Source of the DNA: Oerskovia paurometabola
GTDB taxonomy: Bacteria > Actinomycetota > Actinomycetes > Actinomycetales > Cellulomonadaceae
Length of the DNA stretch: 64,000 nucleotides
Reading direction: 5' to 3'
NCBI RefSeq assembly: GCF_016907365.1
Contig: NZ_JAFBBV010000001.1
Location: 3,844,001 to 3,908,000 of the forward strand
Shown here: in pieces, positions 1 through 7,972 of the stretch
How the letters are laid out: each line of letters starts with the position of its first letter
Numbering within the stretch: the first letter of the stretch is position 1
Notes under the pieces: generated by a model
Seen by the model: the letters and a program-made list of their open reading frames with translations, nothing else
Databases searched by the model: none
Told to the model about the DNA's origin: nothing
Made by a program: the position numbers and the translations under genes

Positions 1-1
1 C

Positions 2-793
2 GGTCCGATCGACGTCGCGGGCGCCACCATCGACGCCGGGAACGCCGTGGACGTCCTGCTCTCCGACGCGTACGCGGAGCTCGAGCCCGGCCCCGAGACG
101 GACATGTTCTTCGCCGCGGTGGCCGCGCAGGTCCTCACCACGGCGCTCTCGGGCGACACGGACCCGCAGAGCCTGCTCGGCGCGGTCCAGCGCGCGACGA
201 GCGAGCACCGGGCGCTCGTGTGGTCGAGCCACGAGGACGAGCAGGCCCGGATCGCCGACACCGTGGTCTCGGGGGACATCTCGTCGTCCGAGCGCGCGGC
301 GGACGCCGTCGGCGTCTTCTTCAACGACGCGACCGCGGGGAAGATGAGCTATTACCTCGACTCGAGCGTGCAGCACGTGACGAGCGAGTGCACGGCGTCC
401 GGCCGCGCGGACACGTTCCGCGTGGACCTCACGAGCACCGCCCCGGCCGACGCCGCGACCGACCTGCCGTGGTACGTGACCGGTGGTGGGATCTCCGGGA
501 CCCCGCCGGGCAACGTCCGCACCGACCTGTTCCTCTACCCGCCGCGCGGGGGGAGCATCCTGAACGTGACCGCCGACGGGACGCTGGTCGGCAGCGCGGT
601 CGTCGAGAACCAGGGCCGTGCCGTCGCGACGCTCCCGCGAGAGATCGCCCCCGGGCAGAGCACGAGCGTGACCTTCACGGTCGCGACCACCGACGGCGGC
701 GGCTCCTCGGACACCCGGTCGCTCGACCTCTGGTCGACCCCGACGGTCGATCAGCCGGGGCTCGCGACGATCGAGGTCCCCGCCTGCGGGTGA
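2..793 (+). CDS. DUF4012 family protein, 3' part only
   Basis: The frame is open from the first bases of the window, so the N-terminus lies upstream; the apparent GTG at 47 is only an internal Val codon. About 263 residues are visible. The segment reading N-A-V-D-V-L-L-S-D-A-Y and the following helical, then beta-rich, part with a DLFLYPPRGG segment resemble the C-terminal half of actinobacterial DUF4012 proteins, which are envelope-associated and often near polysaccharide genes. The biochemical role is unknown. Two cysteines (in the SECTAS segment and near the C-terminus) could form an extracytoplasmic disulfide. The gene ends in TGA, and 184 bp separate it from the next gene on the same strand. 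Confidence 0.7.
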   Translation, partial: GPIDVAGATIDAGNAVDVLLSDAYAELEPGPETDMFFAAVAAQVLTTALSGDTDPQSLLGAVQRATSEHRALVWSSHEDEQARIADTVVSGDISSSERAADAVGVFFNDATAGKMSYYLDSSVQHVTSECTASGRADTFRVDLTSTAPADAATDLPWYVTGGGISGTPPGNVRTDLFLYPPRGGSILNVTADGTLVGSAVVENQGRAVATLPREIAPGQSTSVTFTVATTDGGGSSDTRSLDLWSTPTVDQPGLATIEVPACG

Positions 794-977
794 CCTCCGG
801 AAAATCACGGCGAGACAACGATTCCCCAGGAATTGCTTTTCACCCGGACAACCGTCCACTTCGTGACCGATAGTCGCTACCCTCAAAAGTTCAGGGTCCA
901 GTGACGGTAGGAAGGCGCGCCGAGGCTTCGACCCCTCCTATTCATCGACCGCCACGACCAAGACTGGTGAAGACGCC
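794..977 (+). promoter_or_regulatory. Intergenic region carrying the promoter of the 978 gene
   Basis: This 184-bp gap is visibly more AT-rich than its flanks between about 800 and 900 (AAAATCACGG, CTCAAAAGTTC), which fits a promoter region. I see no confident -35/-10 pair. TACCCT near 877 is a possible -10. No coding potential is evident. Confidence 0.35.
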
Positions 978-1688
978 ATGAGCACTTCAAGGACCACACT
1001 CTGGGCGCGGGGCCTCCTCGTCGCAGGGCTCGTGGGTGCGACGGCTCTCGTCGGCCCTGCGGCGAACGCCTCCGTCGAGAACCCCGAACCGACCGGTGGC
1101 TACGTCGAGACGACGCCGCCACCCACGATCGAGCTCACGGTGCTCCAGCCCGTGTGCGACGGCGACGTGCCCTACCTCGAGTACGACGTCGACGTGACCG
1201 GGACCCCGAACGACACCGTGACCATCACGTGGCTCAACCCCTCGGGCGCGAACGTCGTCCAGGCCGGGCTGCCCCTCTCCGGCCGCGTCCTGTGGCCCGG
1301 AGCCACGGTGGACGCCGCCGGCAACCCCACGGGCTGGCCGGGCTGGGTGTTCGAGAACGGCGAGTGGGTCGAAGGTGGAACGTTCGGCTGGGTGCGCCCG
1401 ACCGTGAACGTCCTCTTCCAGGTCAACCCCGAGACCACGGTCTCCGTGGCCTACCCGCCGTCGAGCCCCAACTGCAACACGAACCCTCCGGGCAAGACGA
1501 CTCCCCCGGGGACGACGACCGTCGGCGGCAAGGTCACGACCGTCTCCAACAAGGCAGGCGCCCAGGAGAGCGGGCTCGCCGCGACGGGCGCGACGGTCGG
1601 CAAGTTCGTCGGCGTCGGGGCAGCGCTCCTGCTGGTCGGTGGCGGTCTGGTGCTGGTCGCACGGCGCGGCCGCAAGGGCAACGCCTGA
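978..1688 (+). CDS. Secreted protein with LAATG-type C-terminal cell-wall sorting signal
   Basis: This 236-aa protein has a signal peptide at residues 1-31 (positive N-end, hydrophobic core, cleavage after PAANA). A beta-rich domain covers about residues 50-170. The C-terminus is LAATG (200-204), a hydrophobic stretch, then an ARRGRKGNA positive tail, the layout of a sortase substrate (class E-like LAxTG). The central domain (VLWPGA, PGW, Y-A/G-W, FQVNP) is paralogous to the C-terminal half of the 497-aa protein at 47798-49291. A Thr/Pro-rich stretch links it to the sorting signal and probably spans the wall. No sortase gene is in the window. Binding function is unknown. A strong hairpin follows the gene. 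Confidence 0.75.
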   Translation: MSTSRTTLWARGLLVAGLVGATALVGPAANASVENPEPTGGYVETTPPPTIELTVLQPVCDGDVPYLEYDVDVTGTPNDTVTITWLNPSGANVVQAGLPLSGRVLWPGATVDAAGNPTGWPGWVFENGEWVEGGTFGWVRPTVNVLFQVNPETTVSVAYPPSSPNCNTNPPGKTTPPGTTTVGGKVTTVSNKAGAQESGLAATGATVGKFVGVGAALLLVGGGLVLVARRGRKGNA

Positions 1689-1704
1689 CGACCGACGCTC
1701 ACGT

Positions 1705-1753
1705 CACAGCACGAAGGCCCCCGGTGATGATCACCGGGGGCCTTCGTGCTGTG
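1705..1753. terminator. Bidirectional terminator hairpin, 23-bp perfect stem
   Basis: Arms 1705-1727 and 1731-1753 are exact reverse complements around a 3-nt loop (TGA). The hairpin lies between the convergent genes ending at 1688 (+) and 1808 (-), so it can serve both. There is no long T-run, as is common in high-GC actinobacteria. Confidence 0.85.
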
Positions 1754-1807
1754 CGTCGATGTGCGTCGAGCTCCTGGCGCAGCAGCCGCGCCGCGTCCAA
1801 GGAAGGG

Positions 1808-2527
1808 TCAGGCCGGTGCGGTCGCCCATGTCGCGGCGTAGAGGCGCTGCTCGAGCCCCTCGAACGACCAGCGGTCCGCGATGAGCGTCGGCCCGTTGGG
1901 CGAGTCCGGCACGAACCACTGCATCTGCTCGACCGTCATCTGCTCAGCCCCCGAGGCGTCCACGCAGCTCAGCTCGAAGCGCGTGAGCGTCGCGGGCTGG
2001 CCGTCGATCTCGACGTCCAGCTTGCTCGTCTCCTTGGACGAGGCCACCGTGAGCTTCCCGGTGCCGGGGCAGAACGCGCCCTCCGGGACGTAGGCCTGGG
2101 CCGTGTCGACGTCGGCGACCGGGTCGCCGTTGAGCACGTCGAAGCTCGGGCACGCCTCGGACTCGGGGCACCCGCCCGCGCGCACCTGGGTCAGTCCCTC
2201 GGAGGGCTGCACGACAGACCAGTAGTCGGCCGCGAAGAGGGCGAGGGGCCCGACGTCGACGGTGTTGGTGTGCTGGCCCTCGTGCTCGTCGTGGGTGTCG
2301 GCTGCCGCCGGCCCGGAGCCGGACGGGTCGGTGCTCGCGGTGCCCTTGTCCGTCGCCCCGCCACCGGAGCACGCCGAGACCAGGAGTCCCGCTCCCAGGA
2401 CGACCCCGACGAACGGGAGCAGGTGCGCACGGGCGCCGCCGCGCCGTCGGGCCTGGGGGGAAGCTGCCGCTTCTGCGGCCGAAGTACGGATCACACGGTC
2501 CTGGTGCACGGGTACTGCCTCACTCAT
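1808..2527 (-). CDS. Putative lipoprotein of unknown function
   Basis: The 239-aa product has a basic N-terminal region, a hydrophobic segment at about residues 36-50 and a lipobox ending V-S-A-C (Cys53), so it is predicted to be lipidated and held on the outer face of the membrane. A Gly/Thr/Ser-rich spacer and a His/Glu patch (DTHDEHEGQHTN) follow. The mature domain has four more cysteines, including C-P-E-S-E-A-C, probably in disulfides. I do not recognise the family. The unusually long cytoplasmic N-terminus (about 35 aa) may mean the true start is downstream. Confidence 0.7.
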   Translation of the reverse strand: MSEAVPVHQDRVIRTSAAEAAASPQARRRGGARAHLLPFVGVVLGAGLLVSACSGGGATDKGTASTDPSGSGPAAADTHDEHEGQHTNTVDVGPLALFAADYWSVVQPSEGLTQVRAGGCPESEACPSFDVLNGDPVADVDTAQAYVPEGAFCPGTGKLTVASSKETSKLDVEIDGQPATLTRFELSCVDASGAEQMTVEQMQWFVPDSPNGPTLIADRWSFEGLEQRLYAATWATAPA

Positions 2528-2644
2528 GTAGGTCGGCCCCGGCGTGACCCACTGGGGAGAGTCACGTCGGGGCCTCGGACGATTTCACGCTACTGATGGC
2601 TGCCGGAAAGGGTGATGAGGGGTTCCCACATCCTTGCCGGTGAG

Positions 2645-2662
2645 GTACGGGAAACCCCGTAC
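2645..2662. terminator. Short hairpin downstream of the first chitinase gene
   Basis: GTACGGG-AAAC-CCCGTAC forms a 7-bp perfect stem about 80 nt past the stop of the minus-strand chitinase gene ending at 2744. The rest of the 2528-2743 gap must hold the promoter of the lipoprotein gene; I see no clear promoter elements there. Confidence 0.5.
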
Positions 2663-2743
2663 GCGACGACGTCCGTGAGGCGGGCGGGCGGGCCGAGGCG
2701 CCCACGCACCCACCCCACGGAGGTCACTCGTCGAGGGAGGACG

Positions 2744-5449
2744 TCAGCAGGAGCCGCCGTCGGCCCACGCCCCCCACTGCTGGGCCCCCGGGGTGTCCCC
2801 CTGGTTCCAGTACTTCGCGGTCCACGTGCGGCCGCCGTGGCTGACCTGCACACCGCCCGCGTACGTCGCCGTGGCGGACCAGGCGACGGCGGTGCAGACG
2901 CCCGTACCGCCGGTCGTCCCACCCGTCGTGCCGCCCGTGGTGCCGCCCGTGGTGCCGCCGGTCCCGCCCGTGGGCTCGACGACCGTGACGCCCCGCGGGT
3001 AGTCGTAGGTCGTCGAGTAGGACGTACCGGCGATCGTCACGATCACGTTGGAGAACTGCGCGATCGGCATGGTCCACTTGAGCTGGTTCGTGATGCTCCC
3101 GCCCGCGGGGATGCCGCCGAGGGGGACCGTGAACTCGGCCGTGTGGAAGTCGCCCTTGAGTCCGCCGACGTTCGGGCCCACGTGGCCCTGCTTGGTCGTC
3201 GTCGTCTTCATGCCCGACCAGTCGCTCATCTCGCCCGTGTCCGTGGTGCCGTACTGGAACGAGATGGTCGCGCCCGCCGGGATGGCGGTCTTCGACCTGT
3301 TGGTGAACACGACCTTGGGGTTGATCGGGTAGTTGCTGTCACCGAGCGCGAACTGCGTGTAGTCGATGCCCAGGTCGATCGCCTGCTTGGGCATGACCCG
3401 GTCCGCGTTCGCCTTGGTGGCCCCGTAGGCCGTCGTCGTGCTGAGCTTCGAGTGCATGAGGTCGACCATGGTCTGGCCGATCTCGTACTGGCCCTTGGTC
3501 TGGTTGTAGCCGTAGTCGCCCGCGAGCTCCCAGATCATGACGCCGCCGAGGCCCGTGTCGGCCACGTAGTCCGTCTTCGCGCCGATCGCCTGCGTCGTGT
3601 CACCGGACAGGAAGACCTTCTTGCTCGCGTTCCACCACCACTCGTTCTTGGTGACCGGGTCGAAGTGGTGCACGTACGAACCCGTGACGGCCGTCGGGAC
3701 CTTGTAGGAGGCCGCGTAGTCGCCCGCGATCCCCTTCTGCAGGTTCAGCGCGTGCCAGATCGGGTTGACGCCGGCCGGCACCGCGTTGCCCATGGGGTCG
3801 GAGTCGAACCAGAGGTTGTCGACGCCCTCGGCGCCGTAGCCGCACTTGCCGTTGGTGCCCGCCGGGCACGTGAAGCCCGCGGGCGGGACGGCCTTGCCGC
3901 CCATGCCGTCGGTGCCACCCTGGACGCCCTGGAAACCGCGCGTGTAGAAGCCGACGCCGAGGTTCACGCGGCCCGCCGGCATGGCGCCGCGGAAGTAGTG
4001 CGCGGCCCAGTCACCGTTGAGGTAGCCCATGCCCTTGTACGCCGTGTACACGCCCGCAGCGGTGAGCTCGGGGTCCTTGCCGTCGTCGAACAGGGGCGAG
4101 TTGCCGCCGACGTGCTCGTTCCACGCGCCGTGCAGGTCGTACGACATGAGGTTGACGTAGTCGAGGTACTGGACGACCTGGAAGGCCTCCATGCCACGCA
4201 GCAGCCACCCGGACGACGGCGTCGCGGTCGTCAGCATGTAGTACTCGCCGTCCTCCGCCCCGGCCTTGTCGAGCTTCTCGCGGAGCGTCTTGAGGAGGTT
4301 CACGTACCCCTGGAAGTGCTTGTCACGCTTGGCGTCCGAGAACGCGAAGTCGTCCGGGTTCCCGGCCCCCTTGTTGGACGTGGGGTACTCGTAGTCGATG
4401 TCGATGCCGTCGAACCCGTACTGCCGGATGAACGCGACCGTCGAGTCGGCGAACGTGTCGATCTTCGCCTGCGACTCGGTCATCGTGTAGAACCCACCGG
4501 ACGCGACACGGTTGCCGTTCGCGTCGAAGTAGCCACCGGTCTCGGCCCATCCCCCGACGGCGGGGATCACCTTCACGCCCGGGTTCGCCTTCTTGTACTT
4601 CGCGAGCAGGTTGAAGTGCCCCTTGTAGGACAGCGCGGGGTCCATCTCGGCCCCCGCGACGCCCGGCCACGTCATGTCGGTCGACGCGTTGCCCGCGGCC
4701 TGCGCGTTGACGGAGATCTTGTTGTCGGCACCGACGTGCGCGAACGCGTAGTTGATGTGCGACAGCTTGTTCCAGGGGATGTCGCTCGCGAGGTAGCGCG
4801 GCTGGCCGTTGGCCCCCGTGCGCCAGTTCGAGAAGTAGCCGATCACGCGGCGGTCGAGCCCGTTGGGCAGCTTCTCGCGGCCCGCGGTGTCGTAGACGTC
4901 GCAGTACGGGACGTCAACGCCCGGGGTCTTGTACATGCCGTCCGGACGGCACGCCTCGTGGCCTGTCGCAGGGGTCCCAGGGGTGGTCGTGCCGCCGGTC
5001 GTCCCGCCGGTCGTCCCACCCGTGGTGCCACCGGTCGTGCCACCGGTCGTCCCACCCGTCGTGCCACCCGTCGTGCCACCCGTGGCGCCACCGGTCGTGC
5101 CACCGGTCGTGCCACCCGTCGTGCCACCCGTCGTGCCACCCGTCGTGCCACCGGTCGTGCCACCCGTGGTGCCACCGGTCGCACCGCACGCTCCCTGGGA
5201 GGCCCAGGGGCCGGACGCCTCGGCGCCGGGGACGTTGTTCTGGGTCCACCACTTCGCGGAGTAGTTCACGCCGTCCTTCGAGACGGCCGCACCGTTGGTG
5301 TAGGTCGCCGTCGCCGACCAGGCCGGGGCGCAGTCGGCGGCCACCGCCGACGAGCTGGCGGCCGCGACGAGCATCGTCGCGAACAGCGCCGTCGTGGTCG
5401 CGAGGGCCGCGCCGACCCGGGCGCGGTGCCCGGAGAGTTTCACGTGCAT
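2744..5449 (-). CDS. Secreted GH18 chitinase with CBM5/12 domains at both ends
   Basis: This 901-aa enzyme is predicted to hydrolyse beta-1,4 GlcNAc bonds of chitin outside the cell. In order: a signal peptide (1-37, cut after AVA), a CBM5/12 chitin-binding domain (about 39-87, AKWW motif), a long TTGG repeat linker, a GH18 barrel (about 180-640) with the catalytic D-G-I-D-I-D-Y-E ending at Glu354, a beta-sandwich domain resembling the ChiC-type C-terminal domain of bacterial chitinases, a second short TTGG linker and a second CBM5/12. All three Asp and the Glu of DxxDxDxE are present, so it should be active. ATG is preceded by GAAGG at suitable distance. Chitinase 2 lies just upstream on the same strand, separated by a hairpin. 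Confidence 0.95.
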   Translation of the reverse strand: MHVKLSGHRARVGAALATTTALFATMLVAAASSSAVAADCAPAWSATATYTNGAAVSKDGVNYSAKWWTQNNVPGAEASGPWASQGACGATGGTTGGTTGGTTGGTTGGTTGGTTGGTTGGATGGTTGGTTGGTTGGTTGGTTGGTTGGTTGGTTTPGTPATGHEACRPDGMYKTPGVDVPYCDVYDTAGREKLPNGLDRRVIGYFSNWRTGANGQPRYLASDIPWNKLSHINYAFAHVGADNKISVNAQAAGNASTDMTWPGVAGAEMDPALSYKGHFNLLAKYKKANPGVKVIPAVGGWAETGGYFDANGNRVASGGFYTMTESQAKIDTFADSTVAFIRQYGFDGIDIDYEYPTSNKGAGNPDDFAFSDAKRDKHFQGYVNLLKTLREKLDKAGAEDGEYYMLTTATPSSGWLLRGMEAFQVVQYLDYVNLMSYDLHGAWNEHVGGNSPLFDDGKDPELTAAGVYTAYKGMGYLNGDWAAHYFRGAMPAGRVNLGVGFYTRGFQGVQGGTDGMGGKAVPPAGFTCPAGTNGKCGYGAEGVDNLWFDSDPMGNAVPAGVNPIWHALNLQKGIAGDYAASYKVPTAVTGSYVHHFDPVTKNEWWWNASKKVFLSGDTTQAIGAKTDYVADTGLGGVMIWELAGDYGYNQTKGQYEIGQTMVDLMHSKLSTTTAYGATKANADRVMPKQAIDLGIDYTQFALGDSNYPINPKVVFTNRSKTAIPAGATISFQYGTTDTGEMSDWSGMKTTTTKQGHVGPNVGGLKGDFHTAEFTVPLGGIPAGGSITNQLKWTMPIAQFSNVIVTIAGTSYSTTYDYPRGVTVVEPTGGTGGTTGGTTGGTTGGTTGGTGVCTAVAWSATATYAGGVQVSHGGRTWTAKYWNQGDTPGAQQWGAWADGGSC
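2912..2985 (-). repeat. Tandem 12-bp repeats encoding the C-terminal TTGG linker of chitinase 1
   Basis: Near-identical 12-bp units (GGCACCACGGGC type on the coding strand) encode four to five Thr-Thr-Gly-Gly repeats between the ChiC-like domain and the last CBM5/12. The same unit recurs in the other linkers of chitinases 1 and 2. Confidence 0.8.
4977..5181 (-). repeat. Long tandem 12-bp repeat array encoding the N-terminal TTGG linker of chitinase 1
   Basis: About sixteen in-frame 12-bp units encode Gly-Gly-Thr-Thr repeats between the N-terminal CBM5/12 and the GH18 domain, with one GGAT variant. Units vary mainly at third positions. The array is expected to be length-variable by slippage or recombination. 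It is not a CRISPR: the units are contiguous, with no spacers. Confidence 0.85.
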
Positions 5450-5747
5450 CGAATCTGCCTTCGTTGTGCGGAGCGCGACGCGCGGTGCGCGCGCAGCGCC
5501 AAGGACCGCAGGGCGGGGCCCGGCGGAGATCTGGGAGGGCTCGTGGCGAGCCCAGGGGACGGTCGCCGAACCCGAGGTCCGGTCGGCCCGGCCCTCTGGC
5601 CGGTCGGATGGAACCTCGGGTTCGGCAGCGGCGAACCGCTACGTGGTACCCACCGGTGACGGAGCCTCGTTCGGCGTCGGTCCTCGGCGGGGGTCGTGGG
5701 GAGGGAGCCGGGGGACGGGGCGGGGATCCCGCCCCCCGGCTCGACTC
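5450..5747 (-). promoter_or_regulatory. Intergenic region between chitinases 2 and 1
   Basis: About 300 bp lie between the two minus-strand chitinase genes. A hairpin sits just after the chitinase 2 stop (listed separately), so chitinase 1 probably has its own promoter here. I find no copy of the GTGAAC(A/C)ATGTGG element seen upstream of chitinases 2 and 3, and no clear -35/-10. Confidence 0.35.
5705..5742 (-). terminator. Terminator hairpin of chitinase 2
   Basis: Arms GAGCCGGGGG (5705-5714) and its complement (5733-5742) enclose a further GC-rich inner stem. The hairpin begins 6 nt beyond the TGA of the chitinase 2 gene. There is no T-run. Confidence 0.7.
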
Positions 5748-7760
5748 TCAGCAGGCGCCGAGCGCCTGCCACGGGCCGTACTGCTCGGCCCCGGGGACGT
5801 TGTTCTGCGTCCACCACTTGGCGGTGTACTTCTGACCGTTGTGCGAGACCTGGGCCCCGCCGTTGTACACGGCCGTGGCGGACCAGGCGGGGGCGGTGCA
5901 GGTCCCGGTGCCCGTCGTCCCACCGGTCGTGCCACCCGTCGTCCCACCGGTCGTGCCGCCGGTCGTGCCACCCGTCGTCCCACCGGTCGTGCCGCCGGTC
6001 GTCCCACCGGTCGTGCCGCCGGTCGTGCCACCGGAGGTGCCGCACGTGCCGACGAGCTCCCAGGGGCCGCCAGCCGTGCCGGGGGTCTCGTTCTGGGTCC
6101 ACCACTTGGCCTTGTAGTTCTTGCCGCTGTAGGAAACCGTCGCGCCGCCGCTGTAGGTCCCCGTCGCGGTCCAGGCGGCGGCGCACTCCGTGCCGGTCCC
6201 ACCCGTGGTCCCACCCGTGGTCCCACCGGTCGTCCCACCGGTCGTCCCACCAGTCGTCTCACCAGTCGTCCCACCAGTTGTCCCACCAGTCGTCCCACCG
6301 GTCGTGCCACCGCCACCCGTCGGGTCACCGATCACGGGCCCGGCCGGTGCCGCGCGGAACTTCGTCGCGAGGCCCTTGAGGAGCGAGCCGTCCTGGTTGC
6401 CCGTGAGGTCCCACCACATGGCCCCGCCGAGCTTCTTGGCGGCGATGTAGTCGCCCTTGACGGCGACGGACTTCGGGTCGTCGAAGCTCCACCACTGGTT
6501 GCCGTCGTGACGCCACGAGGCCACGGATACCGGGTCGAAGTACCCCGTGCCGAGGTTCTTGAGCTTGTCGTAGTCCTCGTTGCCGGCTTCCCAGGTACCG
6601 GGTCCGGCGTCCGTCGCCACGCCCCAGGGGGCCGACGACGTCGCGCCCTTCCAGCCGCGGCCGTACATCGCGAGGCCCAGGGTGAGCTGCTTCGCGGGCA
6701 CGCCGGCGTCGAGATAGGCCTTGACGGCCTTGTCGACGCTGTACCGGCGGTTCGCGGGGCGGGTGTCGGTGGGGTCGTCGTACAGGTTGCCCTGGTGCCC
6801 CGTGAGGGTCTTGTTCCAGGCGCCGTGCAGGTCGTAGCCCTGGATGTTCCCGAAGTCGAGGTACTGGTAGTTCTCGGGGTCGTTCCAGCCGCCCGACGCG
6901 ATGTCGTCCGGGTTGGCGGGGAGGAACGCGCTGAGCTGGTACTTCTTGCCCGTGGTCGCGCCGTAGGCGTCGAGCTGGGTGCGGAACTCCTTGAGGAGGG
7001 CCTTGAAGTTCGCCTTGTCGTTCGCGACGTCGACGATGTTGCCGACCTCGCCGTTGAGAGAGCCGGGCCACTCCCAGTCGATGTCGAAGCCGTCGAACAC
7101 GCCGGCCGCCGAGCCGGGCCCGCCGCGGCCGTCGACCACGGGGAGGTTGCCCTTGAGGTAGAGGTCGATGCAGGACGACACGAGCTTCTTGCGGCTCGCG
7201 TCGGTCGCGGCGGCCTTGGAGAAGTTCTTCGACCAGGTCCAGCCGCCGATCGACAGCATGGCCTTGATCTGGGGGTTCTTGGCCTTGAGCTGCTTGATCT
7301 GGTTGAACGAGCCGGCGAGCGGCTGGTCCCAGGCGTCGGCCACGCCCGCGACCGAGTTGGCGGCGGTGTATCCCATGCCGTAGTCGGCCCACGCGTCGCC
7401 CGCGCCGTCGGACCCGTTGGGGCCCGTGCCCTGGGCCTTGTTGGCCTCGAAGCACGTGAGCGTCTGGTGGTGGATGTTGCCGAACGCGTAGTTGAGGTGC
7501 GTCAGGTCGGCAGCGGCGCCGGAGTCCTGGAGCTCCTTCATCTTGAAGTCGCGCCCGTAGACACCCCACTGGGTGAAGTAGGCGACGTTGCGGTAGCCGT
7601 TGATCGCGCTGTCGCCGGTCGCGGCGGTCGCCGTGGCTGCGGGGAGGGGGCTAGCGGTCGCGGCGACGGTGCCGGCGACCAGGGACGTCGCGAGCATGGC
7701 CGCGGCGGTCAGTCCCGCGGCCATCTTCCTCGCGCGTCCTCGTGGAGTTCTCAGTCGCAT
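5748..7760 (-). CDS. Secreted GH18 chitinase with two C-terminal CBM5/12 domains
   Basis: This 670-aa chitinase has a long signal peptide (about 1-45, ending in Ala-rich TATAA), a GH18 barrel starting at INGYRNVAYF, the catalytic D-G-F-D-I-D-W-E motif ending at Glu230, and a conserved GGAMWWDLTGN end of the barrel. Two CBM5/12 modules (both with AKWWTQN) follow, each after a TTGG repeat linker. The barrel is closely related to that of chitinase 3 (12879-14507) and different from chitinase 1. ATG is preceded by GAGG at 7 nt. An activator-like site and a TAGTGT -10 lie upstream (7831-7882). The LAL regulator gene is immediately upstream on the same strand. Confidence 0.95.
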   Translation of the reverse strand: MRLRTPRGRARKMAAGLTAAAMLATSLVAGTVAATASPLPAATATAATGDSAINGYRNVAYFTQWGVYGRDFKMKELQDSGAAADLTHLNYAFGNIHHQTLTCFEANKAQGTGPNGSDGAGDAWADYGMGYTAANSVAGVADAWDQPLAGSFNQIKQLKAKNPQIKAMLSIGGWTWSKNFSKAAATDASRKKLVSSCIDLYLKGNLPVVDGRGGPGSAAGVFDGFDIDWEWPGSLNGEVGNIVDVANDKANFKALLKEFRTQLDAYGATTGKKYQLSAFLPANPDDIASGGWNDPENYQYLDFGNIQGYDLHGAWNKTLTGHQGNLYDDPTDTRPANRRYSVDKAVKAYLDAGVPAKQLTLGLAMYGRGWKGATSSAPWGVATDAGPGTWEAGNEDYDKLKNLGTGYFDPVSVASWRHDGNQWWSFDDPKSVAVKGDYIAAKKLGGAMWWDLTGNQDGSLLKGLATKFRAAPAGPVIGDPTGGGGTTGGTTGGTTGGTTGETTGGTTGGTTGGTTGGTTGGTGTECAAAWTATGTYSGGATVSYSGKNYKAKWWTQNETPGTAGGPWELVGTCGTSGGTTGGTTGGTTGGTTGGTTGGTTGGTTGGTTGGTTGGTTGTGTCTAPAWSATAVYNGGAQVSHNGQKYTAKWWTQNNVPGAEQYGPWQALGAC
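5904..6036 (-). repeat. Tandem 12-bp repeats, linker between the two CBM5/12 domains of chitinase 2
   Basis: About eleven 12-bp units encode Gly-Gly-Thr-Thr repeats. They share unit sequence with the arrays in chitinase 1, so recombination between the neighbouring genes is possible. Confidence 0.8.
6197..6317 (-). repeat. Tandem 12-bp repeats, linker between GH18 domain and first CBM of chitinase 2
   Basis: About ten 12-bp units encode TTGG repeats with one GET variant. Several units carry a CCAGTTGTC-type variant not seen in the other arrays, which points to local duplication. Confidence 0.8.
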
Positions 7761-7830
7761 GTGTCTGCCTCACTTGGCTGGGGGCTGGGGGGGCCCGGTC
7801 ACCCGGACGTCGTTGCCCAGGAACACCCCG

Positions 7831-7882
7831 ACACTAGGGAGCGAGCACGCCCTCGGGAATCAGCGTTTCCCACATTGTTCAC
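7831..7882 (-). promoter_or_regulatory. Chitinase 2 promoter with upstream activator-like element
   Basis: On the coding strand GTGAACAATGTGG (7882-7870) is followed by 33 nt and then a TAGTGT -10 (7836-7831), 71 nt before the ATG. Chitinase 3 has GTGAACCATGTGG, again exactly 33 nt before TAGGTT. Identical motif and spacing suggest a shared regulator site near -45 to -58. Confidence 0.6.
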
Positions 7883-7972
7883 CTCGCGTACATACACGGG
7901 AGCGTGTAGGTGTTCCCCCCTACGTACCCCGTCAGGCCCTACGGGTCCCCCGTCGCGGCACCGCTCGACCGG

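Noticed and set aside
2612..5659. Long ORFs opposite the chitinase genes, including a 1015-codon plus-strand frame
   Set aside because: They are high-GC shadows: Arg/Val-rich, with VVPPVVPP opposite the TTGG arrays, no recognisable domain and no ribosome site.
4977..6317. CRISPR-like regular repeats
   Set aside because: The 12-bp units are contiguous, in frame and code for linkers. No spacers or cas genes are present.
7891..7906. CelR-like operator near chitinase 2 (TACACGGGAGCGTGTA)
   Set aside because: It shares only GGGAGCG with TGGGAGCGCTCCCA. The 5-bp TACAC/GTGTA repeat is too short to call.
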